64,000 nt of DNA, taken from positions 1-64,000 of the forward strand of contig CAZDSU010000034.1 of assembly GCA_964508135.1 (NCBI GenBank), written 5' to 3'. Origin of the DNA: UBA6168 sp964508135 (GTDB lineage: Bacteria; Bacteroidota; Bacteroidia; Chitinophagales; Saprospiraceae). Of this stretch, positions 32,951-40,732 are shown in pieces; the stretch's first letter is position 1; each line of letters begins with the position of its first letter. A program made the position numbers and the translations under genes. The notes under the pieces were generated by a model that ran no database searches, had not been told where the DNA came from, and saw nothing but the letters and a program-made list of their open reading frames with translations.

Positions 32951-32981
32951 CAAACTTATGGGGAAAAAAAATGCGGCGCAA
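32951..32981 (-). promoter_or_regulatory. promoter of the aromatic operon
   Basis: A -7 box TAAGTTTG (32951-32958) and TTG (32979-32981) lie 20 bp apart on the minus strand, the same spacing as at tRNA-Asp. It predicts a start near 32945, just before leader peptide 1. No other match lies between the two leader units, so one promoter probably feeds both attenuators. Confidence 0.8.
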
Positions 32982-33032
32982 GGTGTGCGGTGTTTTTTAG
33001 TGTATTTTTTATACTAAGCCCTCGCTGAAAAA

Positions 33033-33070
33033 CAAAAAAAAGCCCCGCAAGCAATACTTACGAGGCTTTT
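33033..33070 (-). terminator. terminator of tRNA-Asp
   Basis: Minus strand AAAAGCCTCGTAAG pairs with CTTGCGGGGCTTTT across a 5-nt loop (stem 33038-33070), followed by TTTTTTTTG. It separates the tRNA from the aromatic operon promoter. Confidence 0.85.
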
Positions 33071-33083
33071 GATTTTCTGAAAG

Positions 33084-33157
33084 CGGTCCGGACGGGACTC
33101 GAACCCGCGACCCCCTGCGTGACAGGCAGGTATTCTAACCAACTGAACTACCGAACC
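33084..33157 (-). tRNA. tRNA-Asp (anticodon GTC)
   Basis: 74 nt on the minus strand. Acceptor GGTTCGG/CCGGACC (one G-U), discriminator G, anticodon stem-loop CCTGC-CTGTCAC-GCAGG with anticodon GTC, T-arm CGGGTTCGAGTCCCG. No CCA is encoded. It has its own promoter and terminator. Confidence 0.97.
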
Positions 33158-33193
33158 GTTATGAAAAAAAATCGCTCTCTTTAAAAGCGGACG

Positions 33194-33224
33194 CAAATGT
33201 ATGACTTGTTTTATTCACCTGCAA
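33194..33224 (-). promoter_or_regulatory. promoter of tRNA-Asp
   Basis: TACATTTG (33194-33201) and TTG (33222-33224), 20 bp apart on the minus strand, about 37 nt upstream of the tRNA 5' end. Confidence 0.8.
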
Positions 33225-33257
33225 CCAGTGTCGAAAAAAAGTAAAAAAAATATGCCC

Positions 33258-33291
33258 TTTGCCAAGGACTCTCAAGGGTTTGCTAACTTTG
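33258..33291 (+). promoter_or_regulatory. promoter of accA
   Basis: TAACTTTG at 33284-33291 with TTTG at 33258-33261 (22-bp spacing). It gives a leader of about 65-70 nt before the accA ATG. Confidence 0.6.
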
Positions 33292-33364
33292 TCATTCACA
33301 AAAATGCAGGATGCTATTTTTTCGGCCCCCGCCGAAATCAAAAAGCAAACACAACAATTGGTTT

Positions 33365-34354
33365 ATGGTTTTTTTAGATTTTGAAAAACCACTGGAAAGC
33401 TTGTTTGAACAGTTGGACAAGATCAAGCAGGTAGGTGAAGAGGGTGACCTTGACGTCACACCTATGATTGAAGAGTTGGAGGCTAAGATTAACGCTAAGC
33501 GAAAAGAAATCTATGACAACCTGACCCCTTGGCAAAAAGTCCAACTTTCCCGCCACCCGGAGCGACCTTATACCTTATTTTATATTGAGCAAATTTGCAA
33601 CAACTTCGTTGAGTTGCATGGCGACCGCTGTTTTGGCGACGACAAGGCCATTGTGAGTGGGTTAGCCGATATTGATGGACAAACCGTCGTTATCATGGGT
33701 CAGCAGAAGGGCACCAATACCAAGATGCGCCAGTTCCGCAACTTTGGCATGGCCAACCCGGAAGGTTATCGCAAGGCACTGCGACTGATGAAAATGGCCG
33801 AGCGATTCGGGTTCCCTGTCGTCACGCTGATTGACACACCGGGCGCATTTCCTGGCATCGAAGCGGAGGAACGAGGACAGGCAGAGGCCATCGCCCGCAA
33901 TCTGTTCGAAATGGCAAAACTGGAGGTTCCCATCGTCTGCGTGATTATAGGAGAGGGTGCGTCTGGGGGCGCCATCGGAATTGGCCTAGGCGACCGGGTC
34001 TTCATGCTCGAAAATACTTGGTACTCGGTCATTTCGCCGGAGTCGTGCTCGTCCATTCTTTGGCGCAGTTGGGACTTTAAAGAACAGGCCGCAGAGGCAC
34101 TTAAACTGACTGCCGATGACATGCTTTCCTTCGGGTTGATTGACGGCATCATCAAGGAACCGCTTGGCGGCGCACATTCTGCACCGGAAGAAATGGCCGT
34201 CATTTTGAAAACATACATAAAAGAGGCCTTGGCCGACTTGGGAAAACTTACACCAGACGAGCTTGTCGAAGCTCGAATCAACAAGTACTGTTCCATGGGC
34301 GTTTACGATACCATCCCCGCAGCAATAGAAGCGGAAGAAAGCACCGAGGCTTGA
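33365..34354 (+). CDS. accA: acetyl-CoA carboxylase carboxyltransferase alpha subunit
   Basis: 329 residues from ATG 33365 (MVFLDFEKPLESLFEQLDKIK). With AccD it moves the carboxyl group from biotin to acetyl-CoA, making malonyl-CoA for fatty acids. Seen: the N-terminal helix, RPYTLFYIEQICNNFVELHGDR, MGQQKGTNTKMRQFRNFGM, the oxyanion-hole segment LIDTPGAFPGIEAEERGQAEAIARNL and GEGASGGAIGIGLGDRVFMLENTWYSVISPE. Length is normal for the alpha subunit. An earlier ATG at 33311 lies downstream of the -7 box and is unlikely to be used. Confidence 0.97.
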   Translation: MVFLDFEKPLESLFEQLDKIKQVGEEGDLDVTPMIEELEAKINAKRKEIYDNLTPWQKVQLSRHPERPYTLFYIEQICNNFVELHGDRCFGDDKAIVSGLADIDGQTVVIMGQQKGTNTKMRQFRNFGMANPEGYRKALRLMKMAERFGFPVVTLIDTPGAFPGIEAEERGQAEAIARNLFEMAKLEVPIVCVIIGEGASGGAIGIGLGDRVFMLENTWYSVISPESCSSILWRSWDFKEQAAEALKLTADDMLSFGLIDGIIKEPLGGAHSAPEEMAVILKTYIKEALADLGKLTPDELVEARINKYCSMGVYDTIPAAIEAEESTEA

Positions 34355-34403
34355 ATTTAAACAAGTCAGCAGCTTTTCACAGAAAAACAAACGCCTGCAC
34401 ACC

Positions 34404-34955
34404 ATGCAGTTTTTAGAACAAATTCGCATTCATTTTCACCGTTCTTTTTTGAAAAAGGAACTGTCGGCACAAAAGTCCCAACGGGGTACTATGTACCTCG
34501 ACAATGCCGCTTATATTGGCATTCTCTTCGATGGCACCGAGCCTGCCGAGCGGGAAATGGTACTCGATTATGCCGGACAACTGAAAAAGGCAGGCAAAAA
34601 AGTGAAGCTCCTCGCTTTTTTTGACAACAAACTCAAGGGCGAAAGCTTTGCATTCCCGGCCTTCAACCGCCAGCAGGTGGACTGGGCGCTGCGGCCCAAC
34701 AGCCGTGAAGCTCTTGAATTCAAGGACCAACCCTTCGACCTTCTCCTCAACCTGACCAAAAACTCCGTCATACCGCTCGACTACCTCGCCGCCCTCTCCA
34801 AGGCACGGTTCAGGGTCGGGCCGTACACAGACCAAACCTTTTGCTACGACCTGATGATTGAGCACTCCGGTAAAACCGACCTCAAAACGTACCTCCAACA
34901 GGTAATTTTTTACATGAAAAAGTTGCGACCAAATCATGAAACAACAGCAGTTTAG
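34404..34955 (+). CDS. DUF6913-type uncharacterised protein
   Basis: 183 residues, cytoplasmic, no membrane segment. Features include IGILFDGTEPAEREMVLDYA, KKVKLLAFFDN, FDLLLNLTKNSVIPLDYLAALSKARFRVGPY and YDLMIEH. A conserved Bacteroidota family of unknown function. It overlaps dapA by 20 bp and lies 50 bp after accA, so the three genes probably share a transcript. Confidence 0.7.
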   Translation: MQFLEQIRIHFHRSFLKKELSAQKSQRGTMYLDNAAYIGILFDGTEPAEREMVLDYAGQLKKAGKKVKLLAFFDNKLKGESFAFPAFNRQQVDWALRPNSREALEFKDQPFDLLLNLTKNSVIPLDYLAALSKARFRVGPYTDQTFCYDLMIEHSGKTDLKTYLQQVIFYMKKLRPNHETTAV

Positions 34956-35835
34956 CGGTACGGGTGTCGCACTGGTGACCCCCTATCACAAAGGAAAAGT
35001 GGATTTTGAGGCCCTTGAGCGTGTCATCGAGCACGTCATCACGGGCGGCGTGGATTTCATCGTGTCGCTCGGCTCCACCGGTGAAGCTATTATGCTCACC
35101 ACCGCTGAGTGCAAGGAGGTCTTCAAATTCACCCTTGAAAAAGTAAACGAGCGGATGCCAGTCGTGGCTGGGCTGTTCGGCGCCAATAGCACCCTACACC
35201 TCATTGAGCGGGTGCGCAATTACGACCTCGAAGGCTTCTCCGCCATCATGTCGAGCAGCCCCAGCTACGTTAAGCCCACGCAGGAAGGTATTTACCAGCA
35301 CTACATGGCGCTGGAGGCAATTTCGCCACTTCCCATCATCATCTACAACGTGCCGGGCCGCACCGCCTCCAACGTCACGGCGGACACCACGCTGCGGCTT
35401 GCACGAGCCAGCAAAAAATTCATCGCCGTCAAGGAAGCCTCTGGCCAGATAGACCAAGCGGTGTCCATTATCAAGCACAAACCCGACGACTTTCTGGTAC
35501 TTTCCGGTGACGACTCACTCACGCTGCCAATCATCGCTTGCGGGGGCAAGGGTGTCATTTCCGTCATCGCCAACGCACTGCCGGAGCAGTTCTCAGGTAT
35601 GGTGCGGGCAGCCCTCAGCGGCGACTTCGACACCGCACGGCGCATCCACCTCGACCTGCACGACATTCACCCGCTGCTCTACGTGGATGGCAATCCAGCG
35701 GGCATCAAGGCTGTGATGAAAACCATGGGGCTTTGCACCGGTGAGGTGCGTTCGCCACTTGTGCCAGTGCGGGAGAGCACTTTCGAACTGTTAAAAGTAG
35801 AGCTGGAAAAGATGTACGCCTCAGCGGGAGCCTGA
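34936..35835 (+). CDS. dapA: 4-hydroxy-tetrahydrodipicolinate synthase
   Basis: 299 residues. Condenses pyruvate with aspartate semialdehyde in the lysine/diaminopimelate pathway, feeding peptidoglycan. It has the TIM-barrel signatures GSTGEA (about residue 45), YNVPGRTA with the proton-relay Tyr, Schiff-base Lys in KKFIAVKEASG (about 166) and LSGDDSL. The start ATG overlaps the previous gene by 20 bp. Length is typical (about 290-300). Confidence 0.97.
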   Translation: MKQQQFSGTGVALVTPYHKGKVDFEALERVIEHVITGGVDFIVSLGSTGEAIMLTTAECKEVFKFTLEKVNERMPVVAGLFGANSTLHLIERVRNYDLEGFSAIMSSSPSYVKPTQEGIYQHYMALEAISPLPIIIYNVPGRTASNVTADTTLRLARASKKFIAVKEASGQIDQAVSIIKHKPDDFLVLSGDDSLTLPIIACGGKGVISVIANALPEQFSGMVRAALSGDFDTARRIHLDLHDIHPLLYVDGNPAGIKAVMKTMGLCTGEVRSPLVPVRESTFELLKVELEKMYASAGA

Positions 35836-35974
35836 ATTGGGTGATTTTGACATTGGTGTAAACGACGGTCATTTTCGCAACCACTCAACCACTCATTACT
35901 CAATAAATCATGGGATTTCTTTTCAAATGTGTGAAGAAACCGATATTTGCGTTTCAAAAAAGAAAATCAAAAAA

Positions 35975-37225
35975 ATGGCAATCGTTGAAATGAAAGTCCC
36001 CGTCATTGGGGAATCCATCACCGAGGTGACGCTCTCCAAGTGGCTGAAATCCAACGGCGACTACGTATCGCTGGACGAGTCTATCTGCGAGTTTGAATCT
36101 GACAAGGCAACCCTCGAATTTCCGGCGGAAGCCTCCGGCAAGCTCATCCACGTAGCCGCAGAAGGCGATGACATCGCCATCGGTGCGCTTGTGGCAAAGA
36201 TTGATACTTCGGCAACGCAAAATGGCTCAGCCACAAGTGGCGCTGCCATCGCACCTGCCGCTGCACCAGTCGAGACAAAACCCTCCGCTGCTGCCCCGGC
36301 CGCTGCCCCAGCGGAGAGCAAGACCACCTATGCCGAGGGGCATCCGTCCCCGGCTGCCGCCAAGATTTTAAAAGAAAGCGGTATTGAGCCTGACAGTGTC
36401 GCTGGCACGGGCAAGGATGGCCGCATCACCAAAGAAGATGCACAAAAAGCAGTCACAGCACCACCCGCCGTTGCACCAGCACCGCAACCTGTTGCCTCGG
36501 CAGTGGCAGGAGCCCCATGGGGCACTCGCTCAGAGGAGCGCAAAAAGATGAGTCGGATGCGTCGCACCATTGCAAAGCGGCTCGTGAGCGCCAAAAACAA
36601 CACGGCCATGCTCACCACCTTCAACGAGGTGGACCTGACGGAAATCATGGCCTTGCGGGAAAAGCACCAAGACGCATTCGTGAAAAAATACGGCATCAAG
36701 CTCGGTTTCATGTCGCTCTTCGCCAAGGCATGTGCCAAGGTGCTGCTCGAAATGCCTGATGTGAACGCCATGATTGACGGCGAGGACATCATCTACCACA
36801 ACTACGTGGACATTTCCATCGCCATCAGCACCCCGAACGGCCTCGTGGTGCCGCCAGTACACAACGTAGAGTCGCTGAACTTTGCAGAGGTTGAGCTGAA
36901 AATCAAGGAGTTGGCCGACAAGGCCCGCAAAGGCGAACTCACACTGGAAGAAATGAGCGGCGGTACCTTCACCATCACAAACGGCGGGATTTTCGGCTCG
37001 ATGCTGAGCACACCAATCCTGAACGAGCCACAGAGCGCCATCCTCGGCATGCACAACATCGTGCAGCGCCCCGTGGCCGTGAACGGGCAGGTGGAAATCC
37101 GCCCGATGATGTACCTGGCCCTCAGCTACGACCACCGGGTGATTGACGGAAGCAGCTCCGTGACCTTCCTCGTGAAGGTGAAGAAACTGCTCGAAGAACC
37201 TATCACGCTGCTGCTTGACCTTTAA
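35975..37225 (+). CDS. odhB: 2-oxoglutarate dehydrogenase E2 (dihydrolipoyl succinyltransferase)
   Basis: 416 residues from ATG 35975 (MAIVEMKVPVIGESITEV); the longer frame reads through an upstream ACTCA-type array. A lipoyl domain covers 1-75 with the modified Lys in CEFESDKATLEF. A long Ala/Pro linker (about 80-125) precedes the E1/E3-binding domain (HPSPAAAKILKESGIEP, then GTGKDGRITKEDA), a second linker, and a catalytic domain from about 190 ending in YDHRVIDGSSSVTF with the catalytic His and Asp. It transfers succinyl groups to CoA in the TCA cycle. The E1 gene is not adjacent. Confidence 0.94.
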   Translation: MAIVEMKVPVIGESITEVTLSKWLKSNGDYVSLDESICEFESDKATLEFPAEASGKLIHVAAEGDDIAIGALVAKIDTSATQNGSATSGAAIAPAAAPVETKPSAAAPAAAPAESKTTYAEGHPSPAAAKILKESGIEPDSVAGTGKDGRITKEDAQKAVTAPPAVAPAPQPVASAVAGAPWGTRSEERKKMSRMRRTIAKRLVSAKNNTAMLTTFNEVDLTEIMALREKHQDAFVKKYGIKLGFMSLFAKACAKVLLEMPDVNAMIDGEDIIYHNYVDISIAISTPNGLVVPPVHNVESLNFAEVELKIKELADKARKGELTLEEMSGGTFTITNGGIFGSMLSTPILNEPQSAILGMHNIVQRPVAVNGQVEIRPMMYLALSYDHRVIDGSSSVTFLVKVKKLLEEPITLLLDL

Positions 37226-37229
37226 ACAG

Positions 37230-37294
37230 CATATTGGCGTGTTGGGTGGTTGGCGTATTCGCCTCTCAACACGCCAACACGCTAACTTGCCAAC
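37230..37294. repeat. CCAACACG-type array with inverted partner
   Basis: Between odhB and the next gene: TTGGCGTGTTG (37233-37243) pairs with CAACACGCCAA (37267-37277). Further CCAACACGC-like words then run to the ATG at 37295. The spacer holds nothing else. Confidence 0.8.
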
Positions 37295-37816
37295 ATGACT
37301 TTACAGGAATTTTTCAACTTCATTGTGGCCAATCCGTTCTGGATAGTTTCCTACTTCCTGCTCATCCCGTTCACGGCGCTACTGGCGGGCATCCTTGGCA
37401 AGGGCGAGGGCGAGATTGAACCTTGGAAATACCTGTATTCGACATTGATTTACATGGTTTGTGTACCGGGTATTTTTGCGATATTCCTGAGCCTGTACGT
37501 CTTCATTTTTGAGCGCCGTAGCATTTTCCAGACAGAGATTTTCACGCAGGTGTTGCCCGTAGTTTCGATGTTCGCCACGCTGCTGCTCATCCGCCGCAAC
37601 GTTAGCCTCGACCTGGTGCCCGGTTTCGGCAAGATCACAGGACTTTTTATGATGATAACGGCGGCGTTTGCCTTCTTCTGGGTGTTGGATAAAACGCACC
37701 TCATTGTCATTTCCTACCTGCCGCTCTGGCAGGGCTTGCTGATTTTTGTGGCGCTATTGCTGCTGATGCGTTGGGGATGGGGGAGGTTGGCGAAGAAGCC
37801 GGAGGCATTGGACTGA
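37295..37816 (+). CDS. uncharacterised four-helix membrane protein
   Basis: 173 residues with about four to five transmembrane helices: about 10-28 (FIVANPFWIVSYFLLIPF), 50-75 (LIYMVCVPGIFAIFLSLYVFIF), 85-100, 118-135 (GLFMMITAAFAFFWVL) and 140-160. The loop SIFQTEIFTQVLPVVSMFATLLLIRRNVSLDLVPGFGKITG is between them. No family recognised. Its start codon is immediately preceded by a repeat array. Confidence 0.6.
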   Translation: MTLQEFFNFIVANPFWIVSYFLLIPFTALLAGILGKGEGEIEPWKYLYSTLIYMVCVPGIFAIFLSLYVFIFERRSIFQTEIFTQVLPVVSMFATLLLIRRNVSLDLVPGFGKITGLFMMITAAFAFFWVLDKTHLIVISYLPLWQGLLIFVALLLLMRWGWGRLAKKPEALD

Positions 37817-37935
37817 GTTATGAAGTATGCCAAGAACTACGTTAGTAGGCAAAAGTACTGCAGTACACTTACAACTAGAACTGCGACAATTGTAGGATAA
37901 CAATATCTCCCGATATCGAGTAGCCTTTCACACTA

Positions 37936-38391
37936 CTATCCCAACATACTGAGCGCTTCGTCCTCTTTTTGCCGCATAATTTTTTGCGCTTCGAGAGTCT
38001 TATCGCTGTAGCCGCAAAGGTGCAGGACGCCGTGTGCCATTACCCGGTGCAGTTCCTGCTCGAAGGAGACTTCGAATTCTCCTGCGTTCTCCCGCACCCG
38101 GTCAATGCTGATGAAGATGTCGCCCTCGATAGTTGGCGGTTCAGCGTAGGGGAAGGTGATGATGTCGGTGAGGGTATCGTGGTCGAGGTACTCGACGTTG
38201 AGGCGGTGGAGGTAGTCGTCGGAGCAGAAAATAAAATTGAGCGAGCGGAGCACACAGCCCGTTCGCTCAATTGTTTTTTTTAGCCAAACCGTTACCCCTT
38301 GTTCATCTTGAAGCTCAAACTCAGCTTCTTCCGAGGAAAATTCAATGAATTCAGGTTCCTCAAAAGGTAGCGGGAAAGGTGGCTGAGTCAT
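37936..38391 (-). CDS. ybeY: rRNA maturation endoribonuclease YbeY
   Basis: 151 residues. The zinc-binding signature H-x3-H-x5-H is clear in VMAHGVLHLCGYSDKT (about 114-129), preceded by SLNFIFCSDDYLHRLNVEYL, then HDTLTDIITFPY. YbeY trims the 16S rRNA 3' end and helps ribosome quality control. The spacer upstream, shared with the RsbW-like gene, is a CAACAAT-type hairpin array. Confidence 0.95.
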   Translation of the reverse strand: MTQPPFPLPFEEPEFIEFSSEEAEFELQDEQGVTVWLKKTIERTGCVLRSLNFIFCSDDYLHRLNVEYLDHDTLTDIITFPYAEPPTIEGDIFISIDRVRENAGEFEVSFEQELHRVMAHGVLHLCGYSDKTLEAQKIMRQKEDEALSMLG

Positions 38392-38400
38392 TTAAAGTTG

Positions 38401-38491
38401 GTAGGTCGAAGAGGTGATTGTTCGATTGTTGAGATGCTTTGATTGTTAAACTAGGCACTCAACAATCAAGCAATTTAACAATTCCAACAAT
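38401..38491. repeat. CAACAATC-type array with inverted partner
   Basis: On the plus strand TTGTTCGATTGTTGAG... is followed after about 45 nt by CTCAACAATCAAGCAATTTAAC and relatives. It forms a long imperfect hairpin that fills the 101-bp gap between two minus-strand genes. Confidence 0.8.
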
Positions 38492-38492
38492 C

Positions 38493-38879
38493 CTATAATT
38501 CGAAACGCATTTCAACGGTGCTGCCGTTGTCATAGAAACTGATGTGGTCAGAAAGTTGTCGCATCAGGAAGACGCCACGGCCGCCGCATTTGCAGAGATT
38601 TTCAGGCTGGGTCGGGTCAGGTATACCGTCGTAGTCGAAGCCTACGCCCTCATCAGAAACCCTCAAAGCGATGCAATTTCTTTCTTTTCTTGACCGAACC
38701 TGAACGGTTTTGGCCTCTTGCTCACAGTTGCCGTGAACGATGGCGTTCGTGACGGCCTCCGTGAGACTGATAAGGATGTTGCACTGTTTGTTTGGGTCAA
38801 GGTTGTACCTGTTAACCAGCTTTTCAACGAAAGGTTCCACTGCTGAAACACTCCCAGTTTTAGATATAAGTTTTAACAT
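38493..38879 (-). CDS. RsbW/SpoIIAB-like ATP-binding regulator
   Basis: 128 residues, a stand-alone GHKL HATPase: N-box ISLTEAVTNAIVHGN (about 40-54), G1 DEGVGFDYDG and G2-like CGGRGVFLMRQLSDHI. Such proteins are Ser/Thr kinases of anti-anti-sigma partners, or bind them without kinase activity. No anti-anti-sigma (STAS) gene is in the window. A consensus promoter lies about 170 nt upstream. Confidence 0.85.
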   Translation of the reverse strand: MLKLISKTGSVSAVEPFVEKLVNRYNLDPNKQCNILISLTEAVTNAIVHGNCEQEAKTVQVRSRKERNCIALRVSDEGVGFDYDGIPDPTQPENLCKCGGRGVFLMRQLSDHISFYDNGSTVEMRFEL

Positions 38880-39400
38880 GCTAGTATCCGCTTTTGAAGA
38901 ACAGTAGATTCCCTCACGTATGTGGTGAACGAATAAATGGTGTAGAACACTTCGTTTTGGATACGCTCTCAGATTGGATAGTTGTAACGCGGGATGAGCC
39001 TTTTGGGGACTTTTTTAACTTACGGGATAATTCTTTCTTGCTAACGGGCACAAAGATAATGGCAAATGGAGCGCTTGTCAAGGGGTAGGGGAAAAAAGTT
39101 GCCGACATGGGTTCTCAAGCCGTTGTCAAAAATCCATGTGGCTGTCATCTTACATTTCTTGCGTTGGAAAATTTCGTTGCCCCATTTTCCAAGCCTGCTA
39201 GTGCTGCTGCGGGCTGGGGCTTGGCTGTCAGCTCTGAACTGTTTGCCATGGATACTTCGGAAAGGTTGGGAAACATTGAATCCAATAAAAATCTACAGGC
39301 GATGCTTTCTACTTTTTGCCGCTGAAACTGATGATGTCAAAAATTGGCAAAAAATATCCCCCCCAACCCTGCAACTTCACTCACCAATCATGAGCTTGTG
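38880..39400. other. long spacer: leader of the RsbW-like gene and unassigned DNA
   Basis: 38880-39044 would be the 5' leader of the RsbW-like gene. Beyond the promoter at 39051-39081, the stretch to 39400 contains only frames with implausible composition (rich in Leu, Arg, Trp). I see no RNA gene or repeat. Confidence 0.4.
39051..39081 (-). promoter_or_regulatory. promoter of the RsbW-like gene
   Basis: TATCTTTG (39051-39058) and TTG (39079-39081) on the minus strand, 20 bp apart. It predicts a 5' leader of about 165 nt. Confidence 0.7.
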
Positions 39401-39401
39401 C

Positions 39402-39441
39402 AAAAAAGGCAACCCCGTAAACGCACCAAATGCTTACGGGG
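39402..39441 (-). terminator. terminator of the thiolase gene
   Basis: Minus strand CCCCGTAA/TTACGGGG stem (39413-39441) followed by TTGCCTTTTTTG. It lies about 20 nt past the thiolase stop. Confidence 0.85.
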
Positions 39442-39462
39442 CTGTCTCCTGAAAACGGACAA

Positions 39463-40641
39463 TCAAACCCGTTCCACTATCAACGCCGAAGCTCCACCCC
39501 CACCATTGCATATCGCAGCTAGGCCATACCGCCCATTCCGCTGCTGCAGCACGTTGTTCAGGGTTGTGACGATGCGGGCGCCGGAAGCGCCGAGTGGGTG
39601 GCCGAGCGACACCGCCCCACCGAAAACGTTGGTCTGGTCATGGCTGATTTCCATGATTTTTTCAAAAGCCAAAGTCACCACCGAAAAGGCTTCGTTCACT
39701 TCGTAAAAATCAATGTCATTTTTGGTCAAACCTGCCCGTTGGAGCGCCTTCGGGGCGGCTATGGCGGGCGTAGTGGTAAACCATGCAGGCTCCTGTTCCG
39801 CATCAGCGAAGGACACGATACGAGCTAAAGGCTTGAGGTTCAGTTCCTTCAGTTTTTTACCAGAGACCAGCACCAGTGCTGCTGCACCATCGTTGATGGT
39901 GGACGCATTGGCAGCCGTCACCGTGCCGTTCGGTGTGAAGGCAGGGCGTAAGCCAGGTATCTTGTCGAACATTACTTTTCTGAACTCCTCGTCCTCGGTG
40001 ATGAGCATGGGGTCGCCCTTCTTCTGTGGGATGGCTACGGACACAATTTCTGCCTTGAAAAAACCGCCGTCTGTAGCAGCAGCTGCCCGCTTGTAGCTGT
40101 CAATGGCAAAGGCGTCCTGTGCCTCTCGTCCAATTTCGTACTTGTCGGCAGTGCGATCAGCAAAGATGCCCATGGCGCATTGTTCGTAAACGTCCACGAG
40201 GCCGTCCTTGGCGAGGCCGTCCACGAATGCGCCGTCGCCGTATTTGTAGCCCCAGCGGGCGTTTGGCACGTAAAAGGGCGCTTGCGACATGCTCTCCATG
40301 CCGCCCGCCACCACCACGTCGTTGTGGCCGAGCATGATGCTCTGGGCGCCGAACATGATGCATTTCATGCCAGAGGCGCAGACTTTGTTGACGGTGGTAC
40401 AGGGTACTGTGTCGGGGATGCCAGCGGCACGAGCGGCCTGTCGGGCAGGTGCCTGGCCAAGGTTGGCAGACACGACGTTGCCCATGATGACCTCCTCCAC
40501 CTGGGTGGCGGAAACTCCCGCAGCGGCAAGCGCCCCACGGATGGCCTCTGCGCCGAGCGCAGGTGCGGAAATACTTGACAAAACGCCGCCAAAGCTGCCA
40601 ATGGGCGTGCGCACGGCTGATACGATGAATACTTCTTGCAT
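39463..40641 (-). CDS. acetyl-CoA C-acyltransferase (thiolase)
   Basis: 392 residues from ATG 40641 (MQEVFIVSAVRTPIGSFGG). It condenses or cleaves acyl-CoA. Catalytic Cys in NKVCASGMKCI (about residue 88), His in EVNEAFSVV, and the C-terminal GGAVSLGHPLGASGARIV and AICNGGGGASALIVERV, with active-site His and Cys. Either acetoacetyl-CoA thiolase or beta-oxidation thiolase is possible. No adjacent fatty-acid genes. Confidence 0.95.
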   Translation of the reverse strand: MQEVFIVSAVRTPIGSFGGVLSSISAPALGAEAIRGALAAAGVSATQVEEVIMGNVVSANLGQAPARQAARAAGIPDTVPCTTVNKVCASGMKCIMFGAQSIMLGHNDVVVAGGMESMSQAPFYVPNARWGYKYGDGAFVDGLAKDGLVDVYEQCAMGIFADRTADKYEIGREAQDAFAIDSYKRAAAATDGGFFKAEIVSVAIPQKKGDPMLITEDEEFRKVMFDKIPGLRPAFTPNGTVTAANASTINDGAAALVLVSGKKLKELNLKPLARIVSFADAEQEPAWFTTTPAIAAPKALQRAGLTKNDIDFYEVNEAFSVVTLAFEKIMEISHDQTNVFGGAVSLGHPLGASGARIVTTLNNVLQQRNGRYGLAAICNGGGGASALIVERV

Positions 40642-40732
40642 TTTGGTTGTGTTTTGATTAGGCTGAAAAATCAGGCCGCAAAGGTCTGATTTTTTTTTGA
40701 ACGAGTAGAGGTGAAGGTTGGTCAATTTGGCA

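Noticed and set aside
35837..37225. Longer odhB start at 35837
   Set aside because: The extension is translated spacer (HFRNHSTTHYSINH); the lipoyl domain begins directly at ATG 35975.
39066..39452. 128-codon plus-strand frame in the spacer before the thiolase gene
   Set aside because: Leu/Arg/Trp-rich without any motif. It ends inside the thiolase terminator.
40660..40695. Hairpin before the thiolase ATG considered as a terminator
   Set aside because: It lies upstream of the gene with no plus-strand transcript entering; it is more likely leader sequence.
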